From the NCBI RefSeq assembly GCF_023168165.1, contig NZ_BQYJ01000006.1, positions 186,001 through 250,000 of the forward strand: a stretch of 64,000 nucleotides of DNA, written 5' to 3'. The position numbers and the translations under genes are program-made. Source of the stretch: Niallia sp. NCCP-28 (GTDB taxonomy: Bacteria > Bacillota > Bacilli > Bacillales > Cytobacillaceae). Below the pieces are notes generated by a model, which saw only the letters and a list, made by a program, of their open reading frames with translations, made no database searches and was not told the DNA's origin. The stretch's first letter is position 1; the number at the start of each line of letters is the position of its first letter. Shown piece by piece: positions 35,214 through 44,585 of this stretch.

Positions 35214-38200
35214 CTATGAAACTCTCAACTTAATAGGTATCCTCTGATCCATATCGAGTTCAAAAGTTCCGTATGGATTGACATGATGATAAAACAAAGG
35301 TGTTATTCCCCTAAAATCTTCGGGTGTCATGTTCTTCAACCAATATTGATTGTTATCATAAAGGACTTCTTGTACCATTAAGGTATTCATATAAACTAAA
35401 CAATTTTGCAGCAATTGAAGCGATAAGGCAGCCACTTCTTTATCTTCTATAGAATTGGAACGCATTTCACTGTTTTTCCCATAAAAAATATAGGTATTGA
35501 CAGAGTTCCATTGTTCCACTGTATTTAATCCTTCATGGATTTCTCTGCGAATCTCTTCATCGTGTAAATAATCACATAAAAAGATCGTTTTAATCGCTTT
35601 CCCTAATTCACATAAAGCCTGGTAGGTTGGATGTTTTGTATCCCTAGTGAATCGCTTTAATATGGATTCAGCAGAAGCAGTACCTAACCTTAGTGCAGTT
35701 GCATACTTAATGATTTGTTCGTACTGTTGACGGATGAGATCCCAGTTAATCGGTCTACTTAGAACCGGTTGTAGGTGAGGATATTCCTCATTCATGCCGG
35801 CTTCCGGACGATATAGTTTTTGAAAACCAATATTTTTAAAGCGTGGCATCAGTTTAAAACCAAGCAAATGACAAAAAGCAAAAGCAACAACACTTTGTCC
35901 GTGTGTATCGACATAATTTCTGTCAATCTCCATGTCCGTACAGTGTCGAAGAACCCCTTCTATCATTGCTGCCACCTCCGAAGAAAGGCAGGACTTAAGC
36001 TGAGAATAAATACAAGCTGACTTTCGATCTGTATGCCAATAGATCATGACTCCATGTTTCTTATAACGAGGATGCCATTCTGAAAGCAGGTTCTGATCCC
36101 AAGAGCCAAAATGTTTTGAATCGGAAGCACATGCAGTAGTAGCTTCTCCCCATACTTCTTTCTGCCGATGGTAGATAATATGGTTGGTAACCTCTGCATT
36201 GGCTTTTCGCAAATGATCTTTATGAATAAATTTTTGACGAATATACCGAAGTTCCCGATAACTATCTAGGTGGTTTCCAGCAGAAACAGCTTTTAAACCT
36301 GTATTCGTTCCTAATCCAAATAAACTTAGAAGAAGCCGTCGTTGGATGGTTTCTCGATCTAAAATCTCTCGATCGGCTGTGGTCTTAAAGTGCTTGGTAA
36401 ACTCCGTATGAAAATCTGTTTCTTTTAATAAATCCAATAGGTTGATATCAGACCAACGGTTTTTAATCTCCTGTTTAATCCTCATCACATGTGGGGGTTC
36501 AATTTGCTTTTCAAGTGGAGTGACTCGAATCCACCCCTTGTTATTTCTTGTAGTAATCGCCACTTTTTCGTTACTTTGATCCTCTAATCCTTGATTCAGT
36601 AAATGGAGTTTATCTTTCATCAACTGTATAATATCTTCGATAAAAGGCTCTACATCCAGTGGCGCCTTTAGTGCTTGAAAATATTCTTCCTTGTTCTCTT
36701 CAAAATCTTGAGGGAGATCTTCATCGGGGTTTCGATATCGATCAGCACCCTCAATCCAAATTTCTTTACACCGAAGTCGAGTGCGAAGCGATTGGATTAC
36801 TGCAATTTCATAGTTAATTCGATTTACTCTTTCTATTCCTTTACTGTCTTTCTCGATAATAACGTCTTTCCATTTGGGCTGAATAACGCCTTCAATGGGA
36901 ACCTCATCTCCAGCAGCAAAGTAACGCTGCCCACTTTCTCCATAATCTCGAATGAGTTGGATAGCTTCAATAATCGGCTGATGGAATTGATTATTTGAGC
37001 GAAAAGTAAGGTTGTTTAAAATTTTTGAAAGGGACTTCCGATAATGCCCTTGATAAGAAGAGTGCATTTTCGTATAGATTTTTTCTTTGTAATCCCGGTT
37101 ATTTTTCGTCATGTCCTTAATAATATCTCGTATTGTATCAGAGCTAACAATGGGGAATAAAGTATCTTGAATGACCCCTTCTGGATGATCTACGGTTGCT
37201 TTTAATAAATTGACAATGTGTTTATTTTTCCCTTGGACTCTTTCTAATTCTTCTACTACTTCTTTTCGGGTTTTATTCTTGGCCTTATTTCCGAATTTAA
37301 GCGTAATTTCATCCAATAAATCAGCTAAATAATCAATAACTTCCTCATGGTGATGCGAAAATAAGATGGTAAGTAATGTATAGCGAATGGGTGCAGGGTG
37401 TACACGCAATTCCGTTACGGTTTCCGTAGCTGCACGAAGTCGATATTTATTTACTAATTTCGGAGTCAAATGATGAAATAATCTTGGAGGAATGTGTAGA
37501 TGCTGAATCGCTAATAATTTTTTAACTTCCATTTCCATGGTGTTTACACTTGGTTTGCGAGGAGAAGATAGAAGCTGACGAAAAGTTAAAATATCAGATT
37601 CTACGTCCTTATGAAATTCTTCTTCAAAACCTTCTTCCAATTCCTCATCAGCATGAGATTCCAGTAACGCATCTAATCGTGAACAAGTTTTTGGAGATAG
37701 CTGCTGATAAGTCGATTGATACAAATTTTTTTCAAAAGTGTCAATGGCAGAATCGATCATTCGCTTCAAACTTCCAATCGAAGGAGGTTCGACTTTCCAC
37801 TTGCGAAATAGGCTGTATGCTTCCCTTTTTAAATAGTCGGTATCATGAGTAAACTGGACTTGTTCGTTCAACCAATCTGTCAAAAGATCGTTGTCCTTTG
37901 CCGTAAGTTCTCTAAAACCGAAGAATTCCCTAATTTGCTTTCGATGGTAAGTAAAATTTCTTTCCTCTGCTCCCCAACGATATTCCTCAAAAAGATCTGC
38001 AGATATCTCCAATTGATGCGCTATAAATTCAACCACCACTTTGGGAATATCTTGTTTCTTAGAAGGAAATCTCGCTTCTTGTTGAAAATACTTTAATAAC
38101 ACTGCAAATCCTAAACGACTTGCCCCTGTTTTATTACCAATCAGTTTTCTTTCAATTGGTACTACCACAAAATGCTCTAGTAACTCATCTTCATTCCAAT

Positions 38201-38216
38201 TTCGTTTCATAGCCAC
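35214..38216 (-). CDS. tnpA: Tn3-family transposase TnpA
   Basis: A full-length 1000-residue Tn3 transposase. The N-terminal region is the DUF4158-type DNA-binding domain; the C-terminal catalytic part has DDE residues, with Asp in the ASDSKHFG motif (near 690) and Asp in YVDTHGQS (near 767), followed by [12 protein letters not shown] and a late Glu. It catalyses replicative transposition to a cointegrate. Its start lies 65 bp inside the right inverted repeat. No frameshift or stop is seen, so it should be active. Confidence 0.96.
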   Translation of the reverse strand: MAMKRNWNEDELLEHFVVVPIERKLIGNKTGASRLGFAVLLKYFQQEARFPSKKQDIPKVVVEFIAHQLEISADLFEEYRWGAEERNFTYHRKQIREFFGFRELTAKDNDLLTDWLNEQVQFTHDTDYLKREAYSLFRKWKVEPPSIGSLKRMIDSAIDTFEKNLYQSTYQQLSPKTCSRLDALLESHADEELEEGFEEEFHKDVESDILTFRQLLSSPRKPSVNTMEMEVKKLLAIQHLHIPPRLFHHLTPKLVNKYRLRAATETVTELRVHPAPIRYTLLTILFSHHHEEVIDYLADLLDEITLKFGNKAKNKTRKEVVEELERVQGKNKHIVNLLKATVDHPEGVIQDTLFPIVSSDTIRDIIKDMTKNNRDYKEKIYTKMHSSYQGHYRKSLSKILNNLTFRSNNQFHQPIIEAIQLIRDYGESGQRYFAAGDEVPIEGVIQPKWKDVIIEKDSKGIERVNRINYEIAVIQSLRTRLRCKEIWIEGADRYRNPDEDLPQDFEENKEEYFQALKAPLDVEPFIEDIIQLMKDKLHLLNQGLEDQSNEKVAITTRNNKGWIRVTPLEKQIEPPHVMRIKQEIKNRWSDINLLDLLKETDFHTEFTKHFKTTADREILDRETIQRRLLLSLFGLGTNTGLKAVSAGNHLDSYRELRYIRQKFIHKDHLRKANAEVTNHIIYHRQKEVWGEATTACASDSKHFGSWDQNLLSEWHPRYKKHGVMIYWHTDRKSACIYSQLKSCLSSEVAAMIEGVLRHCTDMEIDRNYVDTHGQSVVAFAFCHLLGFKLMPRFKNIGFQKLYRPEAGMNEEYPHLQPVLSRPINWDLIRQQYEQIIKYATALRLGTASAESILKRFTRDTKHPTYQALCELGKAIKTIFLCDYLHDEEIRREIHEGLNTVEQWNSVNTYIFYGKNSEMRSNSIEDKEVAALSLQLLQNCLVYMNTLMVQEVLYDNNQYWLKNMTPEDFRGITPLFYHHVNPYGTFELDMDQRIPIKLRVS

Positions 38217-38280
38217 TCTTCCCCTAACTTAATATAGTTACTATTTTGAGTGTAATCTATTGTTTAGGGATGGGAAACTA

Positions 38281-38318
38281 TACTTTGCGGTCTAGAGCAG
38301 TAACCCTGTCATTAAGCC
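38281..38318 (-). repeat. Right terminal inverted repeat of the transposon
   Basis: Complement reads GGCTTAATGACAGGG through CTCTAGACCGCAAAGTA, the partner of 29764-29801. Confidence 0.9.
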
Positions 38319-38344
38319 TAAAAGCTAAAGGAGTGCTTTAATTG

Positions 38345-38563
38345 ATGGAAAAAACACTAAAAAAAGCATTGAAGATAAAGGTTTTTATTGGTTTCTTAAT
38401 CATAATTGCACCAGTTTTTATTACAGGTAAATGGTTTATATATGATATTATTAATAATTTACTAGTGGCTGAGTTTGTCGTTCGTTCTTTAGCTGTTGTA
38501 ATTGGATTATTTGTAATTTATGATAGCGTGAAAACGTACTATAATAAAAAAGAAGATTTATAA
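38345..38563 (+). CDS. Hypothetical small two-span membrane protein
   Basis: A 72-residue protein starting 27 bp outside the transposon's right end, with AAAGGAG upstream of ATG 38345. Two hydrophobic segments (about 12-30 and 43-60) lie between basic ends. The family is not recognised. Any native promoter was replaced or separated by the transposon, whose end may now drive it. Confidence 0.55.
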   Translation: MEKTLKKALKIKVFIGFLIIIAPVFITGKWFIYDIINNLLVAEFVVRSLAVVIGLFVIYDSVKTYYNKKEDL

Positions 38564-38770
38564 CCATTTGAGTAACTTTGATAAATAGGTTATTTTAACA
38601 ATATATTACATTATGACTATATTATGTAATTATGGGGCGTTCATTCAGCAGCTCTCTAAGCGAGAAAGTTTTCTATAAGAAGACAAAGATAATGTTGGCT
38701 ATATTAATTTGCCTATAAAAAATAGAAATTAATTTTCCGTTTTTATAAATAATGAATCTATTAACATAAT

Positions 38771-38808
38771 AAAAAACAGAAAGAAACCCTAAAGTCTTTC
38801 TGTTTTTT
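38771..38808 (-). terminator. Terminator for the small gene at 38807-39028
   Basis: A perfect 14-bp stem (38771-38784 and 38795-38808) with long A/T arms. Confidence 0.75.
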
Positions 38809-39028
38809 ATTTTTCCTCATCTGTACAATAAAATGAATAATCCAAAGTTAAAAATGTAGTTTCCACGATAGGGCTACCACCACCATTATTATAACAAGAT
38901 TCACTAGCAGAATTAATTTCTTTAGTATTAAAAAAAATCTTAGAAGCTAATAAGAAACCTGAAATAATTAGAGCTAATAGTAATATTGCTAATATTAGCT
39001 TCAGAATTAAATTTATATTACTAGTCAT
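38807..39028 (-). CDS. Hypothetical small membrane-anchored protein
   Basis: A 73-residue protein with one N-terminal hydrophobic segment (about 7-30) and an outer tail with two Cys that could form a disulfide. GGGGAG precedes ATG 39028. The family is not recognised. Confidence 0.55.
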   Translation of the reverse strand: MTSNINLILKLILAILLLALIISGFLLASKIFFNTKEINSASESCYNNGGGSPIVETTFLTLDYSFYCTDEEK

Positions 39029-39337
39029 AAAAACTCCCCTTTTGTATATTTCACTATTTTTTAGTTGCCAAGATAATAATTATTGATTTTTTTGATTCAG
39101 AGGTAGCGTCAGGAGTTTGCCAATCTATAAATGCTCAGAAAAAATTCAATAATAGTAAGATTTATCGCAGTGTCTCAATAGGATTTAGTCTATTGAGAGG
39201 AAGTATAAAAACCCGACACTTTGAAAAAAGATGGATTAAAATATTGGTTTTTTTCGATTGAAATATCTATTTTTATAATGAAATTGATTATGGGTCTTAT
39301 TGTACTACCCTTCCCCTGTTTGTTTAAGTACCTTTAT
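39029..39337. other. Intergenic stretch with a Tn3-end-like motif
   Basis: No gene. The sequence GGTAGCGTCAGGAGTTTGCC near 39102 resembles an outer end of another Tn3-type element, but no partner was found. Confidence 0.3.
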
Positions 39338-39883
39338 TCAATGCATATCTAAAAAAGGAGCAAATTTTTCATGTTTATAAATGCCTTCAGATTCTGAAAT
39401 AGTTTGAGAAAGAACATGATCAATAGATTCTATTAATAAGTTTAAAGCATGTTGAACTGAACCATTCTCAAATTTCTCCAATGACTCAGGTAATTCATCC
39501 TCATCTAAAATAAAGTATTCACCATTTGGGAATGCTAATATATCAATAATTAAATCTTCAAAAGATACCATTTTATCGTTTATATAGGTATTCTTGACAA
39601 TGTTAAAATAGGAACCTAAATATTTCCCTTTATTATCTCTCCAGAAATATAAATTATATGGACGATCTACCCAATAATAAGCAATTGTATAACTGCCTGT
39701 AGGAATCGTTAATTTGTTTTGATTAGCTATCATTGTAAACGAGTCTTCGATAATATGAAAAAGCACAACATTTTGTTCTTGTGCTTTTAATAGTGTACAT
39801 TTATATTCTACGATTTTAGAATCATATCTTATTTTTCTTTCTATAATTTTATTCCCATGACATGGATGTGTTTTTAAATTCAT
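39338..39883 (-). CDS. DUF402-domain protein
   Basis: A 181-residue protein with the DUF402 core: a barrel strand region and the YYWVDRPYNLYFWRDNKGKY... stretch (near 89), followed by acidic residues DLIIDIL and GEYFILDEDEL that bind divalent metal in the FomD-like nucleotide diphosphatase family. The physiological substrate is unknown. The ribosome site (AGGAG) is about 14 nt from ATG 39883, longer than usual. Confidence 0.75.
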   Translation of the reverse strand: MNLKTHPCHGNKIIERKIRYDSKIVEYKCTLLKAQEQNVVLFHIIEDSFTMIANQNKLTIPTGSYTIAYYWVDRPYNLYFWRDNKGKYLGSYFNIVKNTYINDKMVSFEDLIIDILAFPNGEYFILDEDELPESLEKFENGSVQHALNLLIESIDHVLSQTISESEGIYKHEKFAPFLDMH

Positions 39884-40014
39884 TATAATTTTAGTTGCTC
39901 CTTTCTAAATCTGTTTAATTAAATATAGTATAGATTAAAATTCATTAAGAAACCTCCCCTTTAGCTACAAAAAAGCGGCTTTTTGGGAACTGGATTATCT
40001 AATGAGAGCACCCG

Positions 40015-40266
40015 TTAGTCAAATGAGCAATTTCTCTTTTGTGACTCAATATCATCTGTACTACGTGTGCTTTCTTCATCTATGACTATACTAAAAGAAA
40101 TATTAAGTTTATCCCAAACCCAAGCTTGAAAAATTTCGTCTATTGCTTTTTTTAGTTCTGTATTATCCATATCTTCATCAATACCTAATTTCTCAAAAGT
40201 GAATGTTTCTGTCTCTCTTGAATCTTCATATTTTGTATCAACTGAAAAAGTAATTATTTTCCCCAT
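40015..40266 (-). CDS. Hypothetical small acidic protein
   Basis: An 83-residue soluble protein rich in Asp/Glu with an N-terminal strand pattern and no membrane segment. GGAGGAG precedes ATG 40266, so it is likely translated. I do not recognise the family with confidence. Confidence 0.55.
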   Translation of the reverse strand: MGKIITFSVDTKYEDSRETETFTFEKLGIDEDMDNTELKKAIDEIFQAWVWDKLNISFSIVIDEESTRSTDDIESQKRNCSFD

Positions 40267-40443
40267 TTAGTACTCCTCCTATTACGATATTCCTTCTTCT
40301 TCAACAAATTTGCTCAGTTAGCAACCTAAAAAGCCACTATATAGCAGCTAGACATTAAGTTAAGTTTAGTGTAATTATTACTACACTTAATGAAAAAGCG
40401 TTCCTGACGATTGCAGAAACGCATAGTGGCAGTTATTATACTC

Positions 40444-40794
40444 TCATCCATCCTGTTTCCTTTCATTTCCGACTCTCTCCCCATTAATATAATAAGCAGA
40501 CTCGGAGAAAGGGATAAATACAACTTCTACCTCATCAACACCTGTTGACATGATATGTTTGGTAACGGATTGGGCGAATCGGTCGCGAGTTTCTTGTCCC
40601 CTTTCAAACCATTTTACTTCAATAAGCGGAAAAGCCGGAATTTCTTCCCCATCAAATATAAACGTGGAATGAGGCACTTCGAACGTAAAATTATCAGTCC
40701 CGCATTCACAAATTTCAGCAAGCTCTCCTACCAATGGCTTGCTGATTCTTTTCATTTCTTCCATTGATACTCCTCGAATCACTAAGTGTGGCAA
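40444..40794 (-). CDS. DUF1904-family protein
   Basis: A 116-residue protein similar to DUF1904, a small tautomerase-like fold. PHLVIRGVS follows directly after the start residue, leaving Pro second, as in tautomerases where the N-terminal Pro is catalytic. I therefore favour TTG 40794, which has GGAGGG seven bases upstream, over the ATG at 40809 that overlaps that site. Starting here exposes Pro2 after Met removal. The function of DUF1904 is not established. Confidence 0.75.
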   Translation of the reverse strand: MPHLVIRGVSMEEMKRISKPLVGELAEICECGTDNFTFEVPHSTFIFDGEEIPAFPLIEVKWFERGQETRDRFAQSVTKHIMSTGVDEVEVVFIPFSESAYYINGERVGNERKQDG

Positions 40795-40937
40795 TTGTAT
40801 TCCCTCCATTAGGTATCATCATTTGTTAGCTTTCTACTAAAAATTTTATATCAAGTCGCTTGATAAACAAAGTTTTTCCTTCTTTTCCATGTTGAAGATG
40901 TAAACCAAAGTGATTGGTTAGGTAGAAATTTATTAAG

Positions 40938-40975
40938 GCTTAGTGACAGGGTTGCTACTCTAGACTGCACAGTAG
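40938..40975 (+). repeat. Diverged Tn3-type inverted repeat (second element)
   Basis: Matches the transposon ends at 32 of 38 positions, oriented inward to the right. Confidence 0.8.
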
Positions 40976-40999
40976 AGTTTTCATCCTCTATTCAATAGA

Positions 41000-41096
41000 T
41001 TACACTCAAAATAGTGATTATTCTAATGTTAGAGGAAGGGGATTTAGGAAACGAAATTGGAATGAAGAGGAGTCGCTAGAACATTTTGTAACAGTT
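41000..41096 (+). pseudogene. Remnant of a second tnpA, 5' end only
   Basis: The leader and first codons match the 5' end of the intact tnpA: shared AATAGATTACACTCAAAATAG leader (near 41001) and a frame encoding KRNWNEEESLEHFV. The start codon is changed to AGG and the gene stops at about 41096, where unrelated sequence is joined. Confidence 0.75.
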
Positions 41097-41165
41097 TTTA
41101 AACGTTTCATGGGGGCAACTCCAACACATTGGAGAAAGGCTAGTAACGAAAAAAGGCAGAATTGA
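41097..41165 (+). pseudogene. AraC-family C-terminal tail fused to tnpA remnant
   Basis: Encodes FKRFMGATPTHWRKA and a short tail to a stop at 41163-41165. FKR-x-G-TP-x-WR is the end of an AraC DNA-binding domain. The rest of the gene is missing. Confidence 0.6.
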
Positions 41166-41339
41166 GAGTAGATAGACTCATCAACCTGCCTTTTTCTTGT
41201 TGCAACTTAATTTTACTAAAAAGGAATTTCATCCTGGAAATAGCTACCTGAAGCTCCTTATTTGCAAGTACTTATCTGAAAATATTTTGACTACAACTAG
41301 TTTGTGTATTTGTCCCCAAACAGATTAGCTATTCATTGG

Positions 41340-41478
41340 TTAACTTCAAATAAATCCGCTACAGGTTGTTCAGTAAAAGCTATGTTTTAAATAATGTGTG
41401 TTATTGCTGAATTAGAGAGAAATCTGATTGCTGAGAGAGTGAAGGAAGGAATTGAGGCTAGTAAAAAAGTGATGTGAG
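41340..41478 (+). pseudogene. Remnant of a second serine resolvase gene
   Basis: Encodes KAMF, a stop, then MCVIAELERNLIAERVKEG and IEASKK before a stop, nearly identical to the same region of the intact resolvase. The ends of the gene are lost. Confidence 0.8.
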
Positions 41479-41828
41479 GGAAGAGGTAAATTGGTTTTAA
41501 TGAAGGGGGCGAATAGGAGGACATTCAATAAGCCCCTTCACTTCTTTATAAGTATGAGTATGTATAGCTCGAAATATTTTTATATCTGTTTTTTATCAAG
41601 CGACATTATTGAACGGACAATTTTTCCACTAAACTGTCCCTTTTACAATATAAAAATAGCTCCCCTTCTTAACGAAATCTTCCTTTCATTTAACTAGAGA
41701 CCTTTATAATCTCTTCCATACTTTAATATAAGTATCCATCTCCTTTTAAATATAGTATTCAAAAACCTAGTTCTATCAAGAAGAACGCCTTCTTATTAAA
41801 GAATCGCGCATGATTGTTGAACAACAAA
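41479..41828. other. Non-coding stretch after transposon remnant
   Basis: No supported gene; a 68-codon frame here lacks a ribosome site. A GAAGGGG/CCCCTTC hairpin lies near 41512-41539. Confidence 0.4.
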
Positions 41829-41852
41829 AAAACCTTGCATGAGCAAGGTTTT
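41829..41852. terminator. Terminator for DUF1292 gene
   Basis: AAAACCTTGC/GCAAGGTTTT perfect 10-bp stem, A-rich on the + side giving T on the minus strand. Confidence 0.8.
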
Positions 41853-41879
41853 CATATTCTCTTTTTATCTTGTACAGTA

Positions 41880-42137
41880 TTAGTCTTCTTGCTGCATTAT
41901 TTCATCAAAAGCTGAAGAAACTCTGTCGAATTCCTCGTCACTTTCAATGGCTGCGAAGTCTCCATCCTGGTTAACCTTTAAAAAGAAAATATCAATGTCT
42001 TCCTCGATTTCTTCTTGAAGATCTTCCACAAATCCAACTGCAATGTATTCTGTCCCTTCCATATTTACCACTGCCAGCACTTCAATTTCCTCATCCTGCT
42101 CATTTCTAAAGACTTCTCCTACTTTGATGTTTTCCAT
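41880..42137 (-). CDS. DUF1292 small acidic protein
   Basis: An 85-residue, strongly acidic protein with the DUF1292 pattern (EVLAVVNMEGTEYIAVGF, near 18). Such proteins are common in Firmicutes near yrrK-type genes and have no assigned role. GAGGAG precedes ATG 42137. It stands alone here with its own terminator. Confidence 0.78.
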   Translation of the reverse strand: MENIKVGEVFRNEQDEEIEVLAVVNMEGTEYIAVGFVEDLQEEIEEDIDIFFLKVNQDGDFAAIESDEEFDRVSSAFDEIMQQED

Positions 42138-42320
42138 GAGATAGCTCCTCTTCTTTTAAAAAAATTCACTTGCACAAATCACCCTCTAAAAGGATTCTTA
42201 ATCATTTTATTTCCAAAGAAGTCTATATTCATGCAAGAAATTCCGATTTAAACATTAAACATACTATTATTAATAGATAACCAAGCGATCTGGGGGTTCT
42301 ATTTATATAGCTAATCATCA

Positions 42321-43097
42321 TTAATTTATCTGTGATAGATATTCAAATGCCGTCGTTCCAAATACACTTTTAAAATGTTTATTCAAATGGGTTAGATCCA
42401 CAAATCCACATTCAGCTACTGCGTAATATATATCCCCATTCTTTTCTATTAACTGCTTTGCTCGCTCTATTTTGCAGTTAAGAAAGTATTGGTATGGTGA
42501 AATTCCAGTGTGCGCTTTGAATAACCGGATAAATTGAAATTTTGATAAATGGAGCTCACAGCATATCTGATCAAGTTTAGGTACATTTATTAAATTACCA
42601 TAAAGCATTTCCTTCGCTTTTTTTATAAGAACACTATCTTTCTTATAGTCTTGGGAGAGATTCGTTTGAACAAGGCTTTCTGTAAGAGATAAGAGTAACT
42701 CACTACATAAAGCTTCATCCTTTTCGTTTAGAATTGCATTAGATAGTCTTAATATTTTTTGTCCGAGAATATTATCATATACAATAGGAGTAGAAAAATG
42801 TATCATTTCTTTTTTCTCTATCACCTCTAATAGCAACTGTGGCTCAATATAAAGCATAACATAATCCAGGCCTTTCTCATCATGTGCCATTCCATCATGT
42901 GCCTGTTCTGGATTAAAAAGCATAACTCCATTTTTATAGGATAACTGTAAGCTGCCATCCAAGTTATACTGTTGAATACCACGTAAAGTTACCCCTATAG
43001 CATACTCCTTGTGAGAGTGTTTTTTATATGTAAACTCATTTATGCTTGCTGACAATGCAGTAATACCAGTTGATTTTTTATATACAAATTTCTCCAC
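42321..43097 (-). CDS. AraC-family transcriptional regulator
   Basis: A 258-residue regulator: N-terminal cupin-like sensing domain (HSHKEYAIGVTLRG near 30, PEQAHDG), C-terminal double helix-turn-helix (about 160-258) with LDQICCELHLSKFQFIRLFK and a FGTTAFEYL ending. The start is GTG 43097, seven bases after GAGGTGG; an upstream GTG is part of that site. It lies 25 bp downstream of the LysE-type exporter gene in the same direction, so it is likely its regulator and co-transcribed. Confidence 0.88.
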   Translation of the reverse strand: MEKFVYKKSTGITALSASINEFTYKKHSHKEYAIGVTLRGIQQYNLDGSLQLSYKNGVMLFNPEQAHDGMAHDEKGLDYVMLYIEPQLLLEVIEKKEMIHFSTPIVYDNILGQKILRLSNAILNEKDEALCSELLLSLTESLVQTNLSQDYKKDSVLIKKAKEMLYGNLINVPKLDQICCELHLSKFQFIRLFKAHTGISPYQYFLNCKIERAKQLIEKNGDIYYAVAECGFVDLTHLNKHFKSVFGTTAFEYLSQIN

Positions 43098-43122
43098 TAA
43101 AACCACCTCTTTATTAGCTTCC

Positions 43123-43698
43123 CTACATCCATATCATTGCTGCAGCATATACTATAAATAAAGCCATCATAATATTAACCGCCTTATTATGCTTCTGTAA
43201 AAACTCCTTGAATATCGTTCCGAAAAGAACCCATGTAATAAATGCTAAACATCCAATAATAGTTATGGCTATTACACTATAAGTCAATGCCGGCATTGTC
43301 TTATAGTAGGGCATAATATAGCTAGGAATGACAGTCATGGTAAAAATCACTACCTTTGGATTTAAAAACTGCATCAAGAATCCCGATATGAAAGTTCCAG
43401 TTTTATTTACAGGGCCTTTTGATTTATCCATTTTGTATATTTGATAGGCGAGATAGATCATGTATAAGCTTCCAATAATTTGCATCCCATATAATATCTT
43501 AGGTATTATTGTGACAAGAATTGAATTTAAAAAAGCAGAAACAACAAGTAATAAACCAAAAGCTATAGTAGCTCCATATGCATACTGCAAAGCCTTTCTT
43601 GTTCCCAAATTGTATACTGTCGATAAAATGACGATATTAGTAGGACCTGGTGTAAACGTAACAATAAAACAGTATATTAGTAAAGATGCAATATTCAT
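43123..43698 (-). CDS. LysE/RhtB-family exporter
   Basis: A 191-residue membrane protein with six segments. The N-terminal TPGPTNIVIL motif and GFLMQFLNPKVVIF motif are diagnostic of LysE/RhtB amino-acid or metabolite exporters. ATG 43698 follows AAAGGAG at eight bases. It forms a transcription unit with the AraC gene. The substrate is unknown. Confidence 0.9.
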   Translation of the reverse strand: MNIASLLIYCFIVTFTPGPTNIVILSTVYNLGTRKALQYAYGATIAFGLLLVVSAFLNSILVTIIPKILYGMQIIGSLYMIYLAYQIYKMDKSKGPVNKTGTFISGFLMQFLNPKVVIFTMTVIPSYIMPYYKTMPALTYSVIAITIIGCLAFITWVLFGTIFKEFLQKHNKAVNIMMALFIVYAAAMIWM

Positions 43699-43716
43699 GA
43701 GGAAAACTCCTTTCAA

Positions 43717-44078
43717 TGTATCCTCATGGAAATATACAACTTTACATAGAATGAATATAGTATATTATTGCAGATTTATCGTTAAGAAGCTGAGTAGAAT
43801 TATATGAAAATCCTTGGAAGTGAATAAAGTGATTTCTTCAAGATTAAGTAAGCAGCTTACCTGGAATTCTTCTATTAATCTATCTTGCTTCATAGTTCAA
43901 GATAAACTAAAAAAGAGGATTCCTCCTTTCTTGTATCCCCCATTAGCTTAATAGCAGCACTATCTTCAAACCAGACAATATACCTCGAAATGTCTTCCTA
44001 TACAATCCAATTGATAACACTTTCTTAATCGTTTTCTATCCTTTTGAGAAAACAGCCCATGTAATATGCAAAGTGAAT
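43717..44078. other. Intergenic stretch
   Basis: About 360 bp with no gene or clear regulatory site seen, apart from the promoter region expected for the LysE gene. Confidence 0.35.
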
Positions 44079-44456
44079 TTAAAAGATTTCTAATCGCCCA
44101 TTGTCAAAAAAAGTCTTTGGTGTATAACTGTCCTTTGGAAAAATAAATGTCCAAGGCAAACTCACTTTAGATGGGATAGCAAGCATAGGTAGAGTGAATA
44201 CCTTGTCTGCAATGATCTCTCCCTGAATGCTGTAAACTAGTCTCACATTATTAAATGTAAGCGGATGGTTCGTAAAGTTATGAACCAATACAGACACTAG
44301 AAGTGCCTTATTATGGTTGATTGCTTCTCGGATGGGAGAGCAAATAATGTCAGAACTGTTTAGATATTTTGTTTCACTAAAGATTTTTTCTATATTTCGC
44401 CGGTCCTGAACAGCTAACGCTTTGTCCCAAGACGCTTCAAATTGTAAGTGTTGCAT
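44079..44456 (-). CDS. SLAP-domain protein
   Basis: A 125-residue protein matching the SLAP domain: LQFEASWDKAL at the start, SPIREAINH, LLVSVLVHNFT, and SLPWTFIFPKDS near the end. SLAP domains occur in S-layer assembly and accessory secretion proteins of Bacillus, and also as single-domain proteins of unknown role. There is no signal peptide. ATG 44456 follows GAGGTGG, so I discard the upstream ATG. Confidence 0.8.
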   Translation of the reverse strand: MQHLQFEASWDKALAVQDRRNIEKIFSETKYLNSSDIICSPIREAINHNKALLVSVLVHNFTNHPLTFNNVRLVYSIQGEIIADKVFTLPMLAIPSKVSLPWTFIFPKDSYTPKTFFDNGRLEIF

Positions 44457-44585
44457 AACTAAAACCACCTCTTTGAAGATTAAGTGTAGCATAAGTGAAA
44501 AAAAGACTAAATGAAACTTCTCTACGTCTTTATTTCAATAAGAAAATATAGCTGAAAAGATCAGCCATTACTAAGAAAAACCCCT

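Larger units (their letters stand above)
29764..38318. mobile_element. Tn3-family transposon with oxidoreductase cargo
   Basis: About 8.55 kb bounded by 38-bp inverted repeats that match at 36 positions. Contents in order: resolvase (minus), candidate res site, MerR, Old Yellow Enzyme, flavodoxin-fold reductase, decayed aldo-keto reductase ends, SDR, structured non-coding element, and transposase (minus). Both ends and both transposition genes look intact. The flanking 5-bp sequences are TTTTA and TAAAA, inverted rather than direct. Confidence 0.85.

Noticed and set aside
29759-38323. Target-site duplication of the transposon
   Set aside because: The 5-bp flanks are inverted relative to each other, so they are not a standard direct duplication.
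39101-39125. Tn3-like end GGTAGCGTCAGGAG
   Set aside because: No matching partner end or transposase remnant was found; chance similarity cannot be excluded.
40326-40523. Small minus-strand frame between two genes
   Set aside because: It overlaps the DUF1904 gene and has no ribosome site or family match.
41491-41697. Possible 68-residue gene after the resolvase remnant
   Set aside because: It has no ribosome site, low-complexity hydrophobic composition and lies in eroded transposon DNA.
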